Positions 25,559-33,160 of a DNA stretch of 49,633 nt are shown here, in pieces. The notes under the pieces were generated by a model. That model saw only the letters and a program-made list of their open reading frames with translations. It did not search any database and was not told the DNA's origin. Within the stretch, counting starts at the first letter, position 1, and every line of letters begins with the position of its first letter. This DNA comes from Actinomycetota bacterium (lineage in GTDB: Bacteria > Actinomycetota > Thermoleophilia > Gaiellales > Gaiellaceae): the NCBI GenBank assembly GCA_005883955.1, contig VAXH01000059.1:1-49633 (forward strand). The letters are read 5' to 3'. Both the position numbers and the translations under genes were made by a program.

Positions 25559-25902
25559 CAGCCCCGCACCGGCCTTAGCTCATCCGGATTCATCGTCTTC
25601 GCGTGCTTCTTCGCCTCGATCGCGACGGCAAGCAACAGGGCCGCGACGGTGACGCTGACGACGATGTCCGTCAGCGTCAGCGCTTGGACGACGGGGTCGA
25701 CCGCCTTCGTTCCCAGCGGGACGTCCTTGAAGATCGGGGCGCCGCCGTGTTTGACATAGCCGATCGAGAGCAGCAGCACGTAGGTCGACGACTGGGTCAG
25801 CGAGAGGGAGACGACGAGGTGGATGAAGTGGCGGCTCCGTACGATCCCGAAGATTCCGACGAGGAAGATCCAGGCAGCGAGGACGAATGGCAGGTAGCTC
25901 AC
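25558..25902 (-). CDS. mrpC: Mrp antiporter subunit C (NuoK-like)
   Basis: A 114-residue protein with three helices like NuoK: FVLAAWIFLVGIFGIVRSRHFIHLVVSLSLTQSSTYVLLLSIGYV and ALTLTDIVVSVTVAALLLAVAIEA, including the typical PVVQALTLTDIVVSV segment. MrpC forms part of the proton/sodium channel with MrpD. GTG 25902 overlaps the preceding gene stop by four bases. Confidence 0.9.
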   Translation of the reverse strand: MSYLPFVLAAWIFLVGIFGIVRSRHFIHLVVSLSLTQSSTYVLLLSIGYVKHGGAPIFKDVPLGTKAVDPVVQALTLTDIVVSVTVAALLLAVAIEAKKHAKTMNPDELRPVRG

Positions 25903-26645
25903 GATGGGCGCCGCGTCGGGTCTATCAGCACCGCTCGCTCGCTCAAGAACTCGTTGAAGAGCAGCACGAAGGCCGCGGTCACCTCGAGCCCGGACGCCCA
26001 GTTGAGGAGCGGGATGCTGCCTCCGGAGGAGAGCTTGCCGGCCACGCCGTAGGGGAGGAGGTTCTGCAGGAACGCGTCGCCGATCAAGAGGGCGCAGAGG
26101 CCGATCACGACGTAGCCGCCGGCCCCAGTGCCCTCCCCGAGTTCGACGATCGGCACAGGTGTCAGCCGGCGGTAGGAGCGGTACGAGCCCGCGAGCCAGA
26201 CCAGCAGGAACGCGGCCGCGAGGATGACGCCGCCCTGGAAGCCGCCTCCCGGCGTCACATAGCCGTGGGCGACGATCCAGAGGCCGAGCACGAGCGTCGC
26301 GCCGGCGAACGAAACGCCGCACGCGCGTAGGGCGTCACTGCGTACCGGGTCTTCAGGCACTGGAGCCTCTTCCTCGCGCGGCTCACGGAGCAGCATCGCC
26401 ACGCCCATCACGGCGGCGAAGAGGATCAGCTCTTCGCCCATCGTGTCGAAGCCGCGGTAGTCGAAGACGACGGCTGCGACGACGTTCGAGGTCTGCCTTT
26501 CCCGCGGTGCCGCCTTGTCGAGGATCTTGCCGTAGGCACCGTGGTAGTCCCCGAACTTCGGCAGGCCGGTGATCGACCAGAGCAGGAGCGCCGCCAACCC
26601 GCAGGCCGCGATTCCGAACAGCGCCAGGCGGGCGCGTCTACTCAT
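25899..26645 (-). CDS. mrpB: Fused MbhE-like and MrpB subunit
   Basis: About 248 residues. The first 95 (ALFGIAACGLAALLLWSITGLPKFGDY...TSNVVAAVVFDYRGFDTMGEELILFAAVMGVAMLL) correspond to MbhE, the last part of MrpA. The rest (LVLGLWIVAHGYVTPGGGFQGGVILAAAFLLVWLAG) is MrpB with its GGGFQGG signature. So one polypeptide merges two Mbh subunits. ATG 26645 overlaps the preceding stop; a GTG at 26651 is an alternative. Confidence 0.87.
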   Translation of the reverse strand: MSRRARLALFGIAACGLAALLLWSITGLPKFGDYHGAYGKILDKAAPRERQTSNVVAAVVFDYRGFDTMGEELILFAAVMGVAMLLREPREEEAPVPEDPVRSDALRACGVSFAGATLVLGLWIVAHGYVTPGGGFQGGVILAAAFLLVWLAGSYRSYRRLTPVPIVELGEGTGAGGYVVIGLCALLIGDAFLQNLLPYGVAGKLSSGGSIPLLNWASGLEVTAAFVLLFNEFLSERAVLIDPTRRPS

Positions 26646-26874
26646 CGGCACGGTCCCGACGGATCGCCACGAACAGAACGAGCGGGTAGCCGATGGTGCC
26701 GACGACGAGCATCGACAGCGCGACGTCGGGGGCCTGCAGGACGACGAAGAGGACGACGAGGAGCAGCGTGTACGCGCTGCTGACGATCACGAGCCGAACG
26801 AGGTCGTTGGTCAGCACCACGGCCAGGGCGCCCAGCGCGACGAGAATCATGATCGTCGCCTGGAGCGCGACCAT
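26638..26874 (-). CDS. MbhD-like subunit (DUF4040, MrpA C-terminal piece)
   Basis: A 78-residue protein of three helices (LQATIMILVALGALAVVLTNDLVRLVIVSSAYTLLLVVLFVVLQAPDVALSMLVVGTIGYPLVLFVAI). The APDVALSMLVVG segment is the DUF4040 hallmark that in full Mrp systems is part of MrpA; here it is separate, as in archaeal Mbh. Overlaps genes on both sides. Confidence 0.85.
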   Translation of the reverse strand: MVALQATIMILVALGALAVVLTNDLVRLVIVSSAYTLLLVVLFVVLQAPDVALSMLVVGTIGYPLVLFVAIRRDRADE

Positions 26875-27197
26875 CAGGCGCGCTCCCGCTCGGCGGGCGT
26901 CGATTCCAGGCCGCGCTGCTGCCGGAACCGGATCAGCCGCGCCGTCGCACCGGCAACGGCGGCGCTGCCGAAGGCGAGCAGCACGGCGATCAGGAGCGAG
27001 TTCAGGCCCTGTGAGGACACCAGGCCCTCGCGCACGCAGACGGCGGCGGCGACCAGCGCCGGGCCCAGCGTTGCTGCCGCGCCGGCGTAGTGCAGCCGGT
27101 CGATTGCGCTTCGCATCGCCAGCACCCCCAGACAGCAGACGAGCTCGGCAGCGACGCCGCCGGTGACGAGCACGTCCACAATGAGATCGCGCGTCAC
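26874..27197 (-). CDS. mrpG: Mrp antiporter subunit G
   Basis: A 107-residue protein with three helices: LVTGGVAAELVCCLGVLAMRSAIDRLHYAGAAATLGPALVAAAVCV is the MnhG/PhaG pattern (M-R-x-D-RLHxAG). Required for assembly of Mrp complexes in known cases. GTG start overlapping mrpF; stop overlapping the next ATG. Confidence 0.88.
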   Translation of the reverse strand: MTRDLIVDVLVTGGVAAELVCCLGVLAMRSAIDRLHYAGAAATLGPALVAAAVCVREGLVSSQGLNSLLIAVLLAFGSAAVAGATARLIRFRQQRGLESTPAERERA

Positions 27198-27448
27198 AGG
27201 CCTCGATCGGCCAAGAAGCGGACGAAGATCAGCACGCCGACGACGTTCAGGAACGCGAGCACAATCGGCACCGCGAAGTACGAGGAGCGGTGATAACCCT
27301 CGGCGAGCAAGAGCAGCGCGACGGTCGCAAGTGTCGTGGCTAGCTCGAGCGCGACCAACGCGTCCAGAATTGGCTCACGCAGGAGGACGACGCCGCATGG
27401 AAGCAACGCCGCGAGCAGGACCGTCGCGCCGATCAGCCAGACGTTCAC
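27194..27448 (-). CDS. mrpF: Mrp antiporter subunit F
   Basis: An 84-residue three-helix protein (VWLIGATVLLAALLPCGVVLLREPILDALVALELATTLATVALLLLAEGYHRSSYFAVPIVLAFLNVVGVLIFVRFL), matching MrpF/MbhB with its conserved ALE...LAEGYHR-type loop. GTG start overlaps the mrpE stop. Confidence 0.88.
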   Translation of the reverse strand: MNVWLIGATVLLAALLPCGVVLLREPILDALVALELATTLATVALLLLAEGYHRSSYFAVPIVLAFLNVVGVLIFVRFLADRGL

Positions 27449-27921
27449 GGAACCGTCTTGGAGGCGCGCGAGGGGACGAGGTCGTGCTTCAGCGCCACGT
27501 CGCGGTCGCAATCCACGTCGGCGACGATCGTCAGTGGGGTGACATTGTCGATCAGTGGCCGCAGGGCTCGGTTGCCGGCAGAGACCGGGTCGTCGCCACC
27601 CGCCTCGAAAGGGACCGCCACCCAGGCGCTGCGGACCCGCCGTACTCGGGCGAGATCGAGGGCGAGCGAGACCGCGAGAATCCAGAACTCCCGCAGGATC
27701 TGCGCCGGCAGGCGAGCCGCCGAAGCGATCGCTGCGCCGCCGGGCGCGAAGCGCAGCAGGCCCCGGCGCCGCACGAGCTCGAGCAGCGTCGCTCCCAGTG
27801 CCGCCGCGCCGGCGCCGGCTGCGAGCTCCATCGCCTCGTTCGTTCCCTCCATCACCACCCAGAGGCCGAAGAGGACGAGCCACCACAGAGTCCACGACCG
27901 CACCGTCACCAGCGCGTCCAC
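27445..27921 (-). CDS. mrpE: Mrp antiporter subunit E
   Basis: A 158-residue protein with N-terminal helices (WTLWWLVLFGLWVVMEG, AMELAAGAGAAALGATLLEL) and a soluble C-terminus (LTIVADVDCDRDVALKHDLVP) in the place where MrpE normally has LTPGTLVVDV...HDI. Family membership comes from this layout and position. It is the first gene of the operon. GTG 27921; 34 bases separate it from the next gene upstream. Confidence 0.83.
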   Translation of the reverse strand: MDALVTVRSWTLWWLVLFGLWVVMEGTNEAMELAAGAGAAALGATLLELVRRRGLLRFAPGGAAIASAARLPAQILREFWILAVSLALDLARVRRVRSAWVAVPFEAGGDDPVSAGNRALRPLIDNVTPLTIVADVDCDRDVALKHDLVPSRASKTVP

Positions 27922-27955
27922 GAACTGCGGGTTTCCCGATCGTCTTCCTCCGTAA

Positions 27956-28513
27956 TCAGTCGACGATTCCGAGCTCCTCGACGAGCGTGAAGAACGCGTG
28001 CGCGAAGGGCGATTTTTCGGTCCGTGCGCGAACCACGTCCCAGTCCACCTGCTCGCGCACCGGCCGCGCCATCTGGACGACGCTCTCGTAGTCGAGCTCG
28101 TGCTCGCGCAGAGCCGTTAGCTTCGTCACGAACACGTCCTCGAGCGCCATTACCTGCAGCGGGACTGCATTGACGTTCAGCTCCTCGGCGCACTCGAAGG
28201 CCGAATCCTCGATCGGCTGACCCGAAGGCTCGAAGATCAGGTCGACCAGGACATCGCCGTCGAAAGCCTTGTAGAGCCAACCCTCCGGCGGCTCCTCGGT
28301 CCGCAACCCCGCTGCGGCGAGGACCTGCAGGGCGCGCTCGGCGTCCGGTTGCCTCAACATAAGGTCGATGTCGTGCACCGTCTCGGGGCCGCCGCGCGCC
28401 CACACCGCGAGCCCGCCGCCCAGCAGAAACGGCACCTCGGCATCCTGCAACAGGCCCGCGACCTTCTTCAGCGTCTCGAGCAGCTCGTCGAAGGGCGTCT
28501 CGTCCTTCGGCAC
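27956..28513 (-). CDS. Minor nucleotidyltransferase-type protein
   Basis: About 185 residues. FLLGGGLAVWARGGPETVHDIDLMLR is the nucleotidyltransferase signature (G-G x n D-x-D) of DUF6036/AbiEii-like proteins; VDLIFEPSG supplies the third Asp. The C-terminal half (VMALEDVFVTKLTALREHELDYESVVQMARPV) is the helical domain. The family includes toxins, antibiotic-modifying enzymes and housekeeping proteins; no partner antitoxin is adjacent, so a toxin role is not supported. GTG 28513 chosen; the frame is open upstream as antisense of the next gene. Confidence 0.78.
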   Translation of the reverse strand: MPKDETPFDELLETLKKVAGLLQDAEVPFLLGGGLAVWARGGPETVHDIDLMLRQPDAERALQVLAAAGLRTEEPPEGWLYKAFDGDVLVDLIFEPSGQPIEDSAFECAEELNVNAVPLQVMALEDVFVTKLTALREHELDYESVVQMARPVREQVDWDVVRARTEKSPFAHAFFTLVEELGIVD

Positions 28514-28558
28514 GGCTACGGGGTACCCGGCCGCGCCCGACTCAATCGCTCCGCTTGA

Positions 28559-29305
28559 ATGCGGGCGATGGCGAGGCCGATCCGCATCGCCGCGGCGGGC
28601 GACATCCACTGCAGTCCCGAGAACCGCGAGCGCGTCGAAGACGCCTTTGTGCAAGTGGACGATCTCGACCTGATCCTGCTCGCCGGTGACCTGACGACCC
28701 ATGGCGATCCCGAGCAGGCAGCCGTTCTTGCCGACGTCGCGCGCGCTGCGAAGCCTCGCGTCGTGGCCGTGCTCGGCAACCACGACTGGCACGCGAACCG
28801 CGTCGACGAGCTGCTCCCGCTGCTCGAGAACGGGGGCGTGACGATGCTCGACCCCGGCTGGACGACGTGCGAGATCGACGGCGTCAGCGTCGGTGTCGCC
28901 GGGACGAAGGGGTTCGTCGGCGGTTTCCCGGACTCGCAGCTGCCGGACTTCGGGGAGCCGATCCTGCGCCAGGTGTACCGCGACACGACCGCGGAGGTCG
29001 AAGCAATCGAGGCTGGGCTCGAAGCGATCGAGGACTGCGACCACCGGATCGTCCTGCTCCACTACGCGCCGACGACGACAACTCTCGAGGGCGAGCCGCG
29101 CGTGATCTGGGCGTTCCTCGGCACTGACCGGATGGCGTCGCCGATCGGCGAGCGCCGCCCCGACGTCGTCCTCCACGGCCATGCCCACCGAGGCACCTTC
29201 GAGGGCCGGATCGGCGAGGTCCCGGTCTACAACGTCGCCGTCGAGGTGATGCGGCGCGACTTCTTCGTCTTCGAGCTCGGGCCGCGCGGACTGCGCGCGG
29301 TTTAG
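28559..29305 (+). CDS. Calcineurin-type metallophosphoesterase
   Basis: About 248 residues with all metal-binding motifs: GDIHCSPEN (D-x-H), LAGDLTTHG (GDxxxxG), LGNHDWH (GNHD), and GHAHRGTFEG (GHxH). It hydrolyses phosphodiesters or monoesters; substrate unknown. Start ATG 28559 or 28568 (MARPIRIAAAGD); the latter is more family-like. Divergent from the nucleotidyltransferase and overlapping by four bases the convergent antiporter gene. Confidence 0.9.
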   Translation: MRAMARPIRIAAAGDIHCSPENRERVEDAFVQVDDLDLILLAGDLTTHGDPEQAAVLADVARAAKPRVVAVLGNHDWHANRVDELLPLLENGGVTMLDPGWTTCEIDGVSVGVAGTKGFVGGFPDSQLPDFGEPILRQVYRDTTAEVEAIEAGLEAIEDCDHRIVLLHYAPTTTTLEGEPRVIWAFLGTDRMASPIGERRPDVVLHGHAHRGTFEGRIGEVPVYNVAVEVMRRDFFVFELGPRGLRAV

Positions 29306-30465
29306 ACGAACTCCTCGCTCTCCGCATAGGCAAGTCGCCGCTCGACCCGAAACTCACGTTCGGCGTCCGGCAGGAACCAGCGCTCCGCGATCGCGGTCGG
29401 AACGACCGCGGACAGGACCACGACGGTCACCAGGAGCGAGAACTGTGTTGTGTCGATGAGCCCGGCGTTCAGGCCGTAGAGGGACGAGATCGTCCCGAAG
29501 GTCAGGCCGGTGCTCATCAGGAGTGTGATGAACGTCGCGTGCCGGCGGTCGGCACGATGGGCGAGCGGATAGAGGAAACCAAGCTTCGGGATCATCTTGG
29601 CCGCGAGCAGGATTGCGAGCAGGCCGAGGTTGCTCACCACCGCGGCGAGCGAGACATTGAGGCCGCCCTTCAGGAAGAAGAACGGAGTCAGGAACGCGAA
29701 CGCGACCACCCGCAGGCGTTTCTGCTCCTCCCGGTGCTCGGCGTAGTGGCGGCTCATGACGAGACCGAGCACGAACGCCGGCAGCACAGCTTGGCCGTTC
29801 GAGGCGTCCGCGAGCACCATCAGCAGGAGCAGGCAGGCGAACACGAGCTTGATTTCCGGCTCGATCACCCGATCGCCGAAACGGCCGAAGAACCATGGCG
29901 CAAACTTCGGTAGAGCGAGGATCAAGGCCACCGAGACGACCAGAAATGCCGGAAACCAGATGTTCGGCTTGATGAAGATCGCCGAGAGCGCCAGCGCAGT
30001 GCAGAGGTCGGTGACAAAGGTGGCGGTCATCAGAAGTTTCCCTGCGGCGGTTTGGGTCAAGCCGCGCTCGACGAGCACGGCGTAAACCACGGCCAGTGAA
30101 GTCGTCGAGAGCGCCGTTCCCGTGATCAGCGAGGCGCGGATGCTCCAGTCGAGCAAGAAGTAAGCAGCGAGCGCCGCGATCGCGAACGGTCCGACGAAGG
30201 AGACGATGCCGAGCCCGAGCGACGGTCCGAGTCGCCGGCGCATGTAGGCCGGATCGACTTCCATCCCGGCGACAAACGTCAGCACGATCGAGGCGAACTT
30301 GGCGATGAAGTCGAGCCAACCCTGCGTCTGGAGATGGAAGATGTTCCCCGCGGCAACGCCGAGTGTCAGCTCCAGCAGTGCGACGGTCACGCCGAGCTCG
30401 ACCGAGACGATGCTGGCGACGAGGACGACGGCGGTGAGAACTGCTGCGAGTTGTACTGGGCTCAC
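29302..30465 (-). CDS. Cation:proton antiporter, CPA2/Kef type
   Basis: A 387-residue membrane protein of the Na+/H+ or K+/H+ exchanger family. Twelve or so helices; LGVAAGNIFHLQTQGWLDFIAKFASIVLTFVAGMEVDPAYMRRRLG is the typical early part, GTALSTTSLAVVYAVLVERGL the TSxA helix, and FVTDLCTALALSAIF the TD helix that holds the transported ion (T-D rather than the N-D or Q-D variants). LTPFFFLKGGLNVSL is the helix-9 FF motif. No C-terminal RCK domain. A 146-base leader lies upstream. Confidence 0.9.
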   Translation of the reverse strand: MSPVQLAAVLTAVVLVASIVSVELGVTVALLELTLGVAAGNIFHLQTQGWLDFIAKFASIVLTFVAGMEVDPAYMRRRLGPSLGLGIVSFVGPFAIAALAAYFLLDWSIRASLITGTALSTTSLAVVYAVLVERGLTQTAAGKLLMTATFVTDLCTALALSAIFIKPNIWFPAFLVVSVALILALPKFAPWFFGRFGDRVIEPEIKLVFACLLLLMVLADASNGQAVLPAFVLGLVMSRHYAEHREEQKRLRVVAFAFLTPFFFLKGGLNVSLAAVVSNLGLLAILLAAKMIPKLGFLYPLAHRADRRHATFITLLMSTGLTFGTISSLYGLNAGLIDTTQFSLLVTVVVLSAVVPTAIAERWFLPDAEREFRVERRLAYAESEEFV

Positions 30466-30611
30466 GGTGGCCTCCTAGCGTCGGTGAAGACGTTCGGTAG
30501 AGGCCATCAGCCCCGGAGGGCGGTTGGCGCGAGCCTCATCGCGCAGCCGGCGCAGAATACCGGCGAAGGGGAAGCGCGGGCGCCTGTTTGGCGATCTAGG
30601 TCACAAGGGGG
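30466..30611 (-). promoter_or_regulatory. GC-rich leader of the CPA2 antiporter gene
   Basis: This gap shows GAGGC/GCCTC arms (30512-30516 region with its partner near 30535) around a pyrimidine-purine rich loop, plus CCGGCG/CGCCGG in the outer part. It is long for this compact genome. I do not recognise a known riboswitch core; a regulatory leader is possible but unproven. Confidence 0.25.
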
Positions 30612-31064
30612 TCAGGTGCCGACGACCTGGACAATCCAGCGGCGGTCGCGCTCGCGGTCGAGCTCGAGGAAGAGCACGCGCTGCCAGGTCCCGAGGCAGA
30701 GCTCGCCGTCGCGCACCGGGATCGACTCGCCCGCCGTGCCGAGCAGCATCGCCATGCAGTGCGAGTGCCCGTTGCCGAAGTCCATGTCCTCGGGGCAGAT
30801 GTTCTCGGTGCGGCGATCCCAGTCATCGTGCGCGTAGTACGCGTCGCTCGGGATCAGCCGCTTGAGCATGTTGGCGAAGTCCTCCAGGAAGCCGCTCTCG
30901 AACTCGTTCACCCGCACGCAGCAGGTCGTGTGCGGCGAGTAGACGCACGCAATCCCGTCGACGACGCCGCTCTCCCGGACGACGTCGATTACTTCCTCGG
31001 TGATGTCACGGACCGACAGTCCGCCGCTGGTGCGTAGCTGCGTCTCTTGCTGGAAGACCTTCAC
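30612..31064 (-). CDS. YjbQ-family protein (UPF0047)
   Basis: A 150-residue protein of the YjbQ fold: VDGIACVYSPHTTCCVRVNEFESGFLEDFANMLKRL, then NGHSHCMAMLLGTAGESIPVRDGELCLGTWQRVLFLELDR. The His and Cys residues form the conserved pocket (SPHTTxxV, GHxH, LGTWQ). The family can act as a secondary thiamine-phosphate synthase; true role uncertain. GTG 31064 after GGAGGG; an upstream start at 31139 would add a basic nonconserved leader. Confidence 0.88.
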   Translation of the reverse strand: MKVFQQETQLRTSGGLSVRDITEEVIDVVRESGVVDGIACVYSPHTTCCVRVNEFESGFLEDFANMLKRLIPSDAYYAHDDWDRRTENICPEDMDFGNGHSHCMAMLLGTAGESIPVRDGELCLGTWQRVLFLELDRERDRRWIVQVVGT

Positions 31065-31163
31065 CTTTCGCTCACCCTCCTCCGGTTGTCGGCGGCCGCG
31101 GATGTGCGGGCAGGCGTATTTTGCGCGTTTCGCGCGCAAGTTGGAAATCGAACTGACTAGTGG

Positions 31164-31691
31164 CTAGTAGCCCGTCGAGTAGGTCGTGGTACCGGACGTC
31201 CCGGTCGTGCCGGTGTTGGTGCTCCCGGTCGACGTGCTGCCACCTGCGGCACCGCTGCCGCCGACTGTGATCGTGCCCTTCATGCCGAGGCTCTTGTGCC
31301 CGTCGATCGGGCAGAAGATCTGGTAGGTGCCCTTCTTGGGAAGCGTGAGCTTGAGGGTACCGCTACTCCCCGGGTTGACCGCTGAGATGCTCGAGTCGGC
31401 GCCGTTGCCGTGAATCGCGAGCGCATGCGTGGTCGTGCCGTCGTTGACCGCCTTGAAGATGTAGGTCCCGGGCTTGGCGAGCGAGATTGTGTTCGGGTTC
31501 AGCTTGTACTCGGTCTCGTGGACCGCCACCGTCTTGATGACCATTCCGCCCGAGGACGCCGAGCTCGCCGTCGACGCCGCGGTCGACGCGGCGTTGTTCT
31601 TGGAGCCGCCGCCGTAGCCGCCGCAGCCGCCGGAAACGGCGGCCACGACGACGACGACGGCACCTAGCAGGGAGAGTCGGTGCGTCCTCAT
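31164..31691 (-). CDS. Cupredoxin-domain lipoprotein
   Basis: A 175-residue exported protein. The signal ends with a lipobox-like VSGGC, predicting a lipid-anchored protein outside the cell. A Ser/Ala-rich linker leads to a plastocyanin-like domain: TISLAKPGTYIFKAVNDGTTTHALAIHG and GTYQIFCPIDGHKSLGMKGTITVGG. His in THAL, Cys in IFC, His in DGH and Met in LGM are the four type 1 copper ligands. The tail is Thr/Ser/Gly repeats. It may pass electrons or hold copper at the cell surface. Confidence 0.87.
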   Translation of the reverse strand: MRTHRLSLLGAVVVVVAAVSGGCGGYGGGSKNNAASTAASTASSASSGGMVIKTVAVHETEYKLNPNTISLAKPGTYIFKAVNDGTTTHALAIHGNGADSSISAVNPGSSGTLKLTLPKKGTYQIFCPIDGHKSLGMKGTITVGGSGAAGGSTSTGSTNTGTTGTSGTTTYSTGY

Positions 31692-31747
31692 GTCGCGTGA
31701 TACGAGGCTACTCCTCCTTCGGTTTTCCGCGCTAGGCTCGCCGTGCG

Positions 31748-31821
31748 GGGCCCGTAGCTCAGCTGGTCAGAGCAGCGGACTCATAATCCGTTGGTCCCTG
31801 GTTCGAATCCAGGCGGGCCCA
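31748..31821 (+). tRNA. tRNA with CAU anticodon (tRNA-Met, or tRNA-Ile2)
   Basis: Acceptor GGGCCCG pairs with CGGGCCC (31814-31820); D-arm GCTCAGCTGGTCAGAGC; anticodon stem GCGGA/TCCGT with loop CTCATAA, anticodon CAT; variable TGGTC; T-arm CCTGGTTCGAATCCAGG; discriminator A; no encoded CCA. Elongator Met and lysidine-modified Ile2 tRNAs share this loop and cannot be separated by eye here. Confidence 0.96.
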
Positions 31822-31829
31822 CTCCGAAA

Positions 31830-31852
31830 GCCCCGCTCAGGCGGGGTTTTTC
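31830..31852 (+). terminator. Intrinsic terminator after the tRNA
   Basis: CCCCGC (31831-31836), loop TCAG, GCGGGG (31841-31846), then TTTTTCTT. This is the clearest rho-independent terminator in the window. Confidence 0.85.
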
Positions 31853-31854
31853 TT

Positions 31855-32422
31855 GGCGGAGCCGAGCGACCACAGTCGAGCCTGCCTCCCCGTCAAACTC
31901 CGCCCGGCTCCCTAGCCGGAGGGTAACCGCGACAGCGGCGCCTAAAACGTAAAAACGTCCCCTGGGCCTTGGTGACTCAGGCGGAGCCGGAGCGCGGCGC
32001 CCTTTCCGCTGCGGCTTAGAAGGAGCGCCCCTCCGAGGAGAGGCGGGAGGTGCTCCGGCTCCATATGCCGCAGGTAGGGATGGGTTGCCCCCACAAACGC
32101 GGGAGAAAGATACACCCGCGGAGGGCCGTCGTTGGCTTTTGACCGGGCTGCGCCGCTTATGCCTGGGTCGCGGTCCCTCCGCTCAGGAAGTGCCTACTAG
32201 GTCCTGGCCCCGCAGTCGAACTCTGTTCGCCTAGGCTCATCGCCTCGCGCGCCAACGCGCGTTGGTGGCCTTCGGGCTTTCGGCCGGGGTTCTGGCCACA
32301 GGGCCAGTCGAGCCAGTCTACTCCTCTGAGCCGCATGGCGACACAAGCCGAAGGGGCGTAGCTCGCCCTATGGCCGCCTTGATGGCGAAGATCCGCAAGT
32401 GGCTTGGGCTCGGCGAGAAGCC
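31855..32422. ncRNA. Candidate large structured noncoding RNA
   Basis: About 570 bases without a convincing gene hold unusually many complementary segments. GGC plus GCCGAGC (31855-31867) can close with GCTCGGC plus GCC (32408-32422). An 11-base perfect helix joins GGAGCCGGAGC (31983-31993) to GCTCCGGCTCC (32052-32062). Local hairpins include CCGGCT-CCCT-AGCCGG, CCGC-GACA-GCGG, CCTGGG/CTCAGG, CGCGGG (32098) with CCCGCG (32115), CTGGCC-ACAG-GGCCAG (32292-32307), GGGCG-TAGCT-CGCCC and CGCC-TTGAT-GGCG. Motifs of RNase P, SRP RNA, 16S/23S rRNA and group I/II introns were sought on both strands and not found. Short frames exist on both strands (54 aa at 32262-32426 plus; 59 aa at 32157-32336 minus). 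Strand is unproven; plus is favoured by the closing stem. Confidence 0.55.
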
Positions 32423-32442
32423 TTAAACCGCTCTCGTGGAGA

Positions 32443-33021
32443 CTAAGCCGCCGGCTCGGGAGAGGGCGCGAGCTCCGCTTCCTGCGACCTCGTGAACGGT
32501 AGCGCCAAGGCCATCCCGACGGCGTAGCCGCCGACCACAGCAGCGATCGACGACCAGATGCCGGGCTTCTCCGTCATGTTCCAGACGATCCCGAGGACGA
32601 GGCCTATGTTGGTGAACTCCGCGACCCAGAGGCCGGGATGCCGCGTCATCCGCCGGGCATGCCCCCCGAGAGGGCCGGGACCGTTCTCCTGCAGCGCATG
32701 CTTGAGCTTGTGCGCGGTCCGCTCGGCGACCAGCGGGCCCTGCAGCGCGATCACGACAAGACCTGCGATCGAGACGTCGATCCAGCGTGTGCTCCACGTC
32801 CAGATGTCGGACGTCATGTACGCGCCCGAGCCGAACAGCCCGAGAATCGCGATCGGAAACAAGCGAGAAACCTTGCCCGCCACCATGCCCCACGGCCCTG
32901 CCTCGGCGAGTGTCTGCGCCCTGCGGAGTTGGAGGAGACAGGCGAGCAGAACGGATGCCGCACCAATGCCGATGAACAGCGCGAACAGGTGGATGTAGAG
33001 AACGACGTGATACGTGTCCAT
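32443..33021 (-). CDS. Four-helix integral membrane protein (DUF2269-like)
   Basis: A 192-residue protein: YIHLFALFIGIGAASVLLACLLQLRRA, LFPIAILGLFGSGAYMTSD, WIDVSIAGLVVIALQGPLVAER and WSSIAAVVGGYAVGMALALPF are helices. The early H-x-F...G-x-G and SGAYM motifs resemble DUF2269/CopD-like proteins. No catalytic motif. It diverges from the CBS gene. Confidence 0.72.
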   Translation of the reverse strand: MDTYHVVLYIHLFALFIGIGAASVLLACLLQLRRAQTLAEAGPWGMVAGKVSRLFPIAILGLFGSGAYMTSDIWTWSTRWIDVSIAGLVVIALQGPLVAERTAHKLKHALQENGPGPLGGHARRMTRHPGLWVAEFTNIGLVLGIVWNMTEKPGIWSSIAAVVGGYAVGMALALPFTRSQEAELAPSPEPAA

Positions 33022-33126
33022 GTCCGCAGAACTCTCCCTTTTCGATCGTTGGCCTCGTCGCAGACACTGTAGGGAAATCGGGGAGGGGCTTCAATAGCGT
33101 TTGCACCCCGGCCGAGGTGGAAAGCG

Positions 33127-33146
33127 GAGAACCGATAAACGTTCTC
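33127..33146. promoter_or_regulatory. Inverted repeat GAGAAC...GTTCTC before the CBS gene
   Basis: Perfect six-base arms (33127-33132, 33141-33146) with an 8-base spacer, ending just before the ribosome site GGAAGGGGG and 15 bases before ATG 33161. Could be an operator in the divergent gap. Confidence 0.4.
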
Positions 33147-33160
33147 GGAAGGGGGCAAAC

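Noticed and set aside
24785-25759. Plus-strand 324-aa frame opposite the mrp genes
   Set aside because: Charged, repeat-poor antisense of hydrophobic membrane-protein codons, a usual artefact.
27956-28513. MNT/HEPN or AbiE-type toxin-antitoxin system
   Set aside because: Only the nucleotidyltransferase half is present; no HEPN or AbiEi-like partner is adjacent.
31855-32422. RNase P RNA, SRP RNA, group I or II intron
   Set aside because: None of their invariant core motifs (e.g. GAGGAAAGTCC, GGTCAGGTCCGGAAGGAAGC, intron domain V) is present on either strand.
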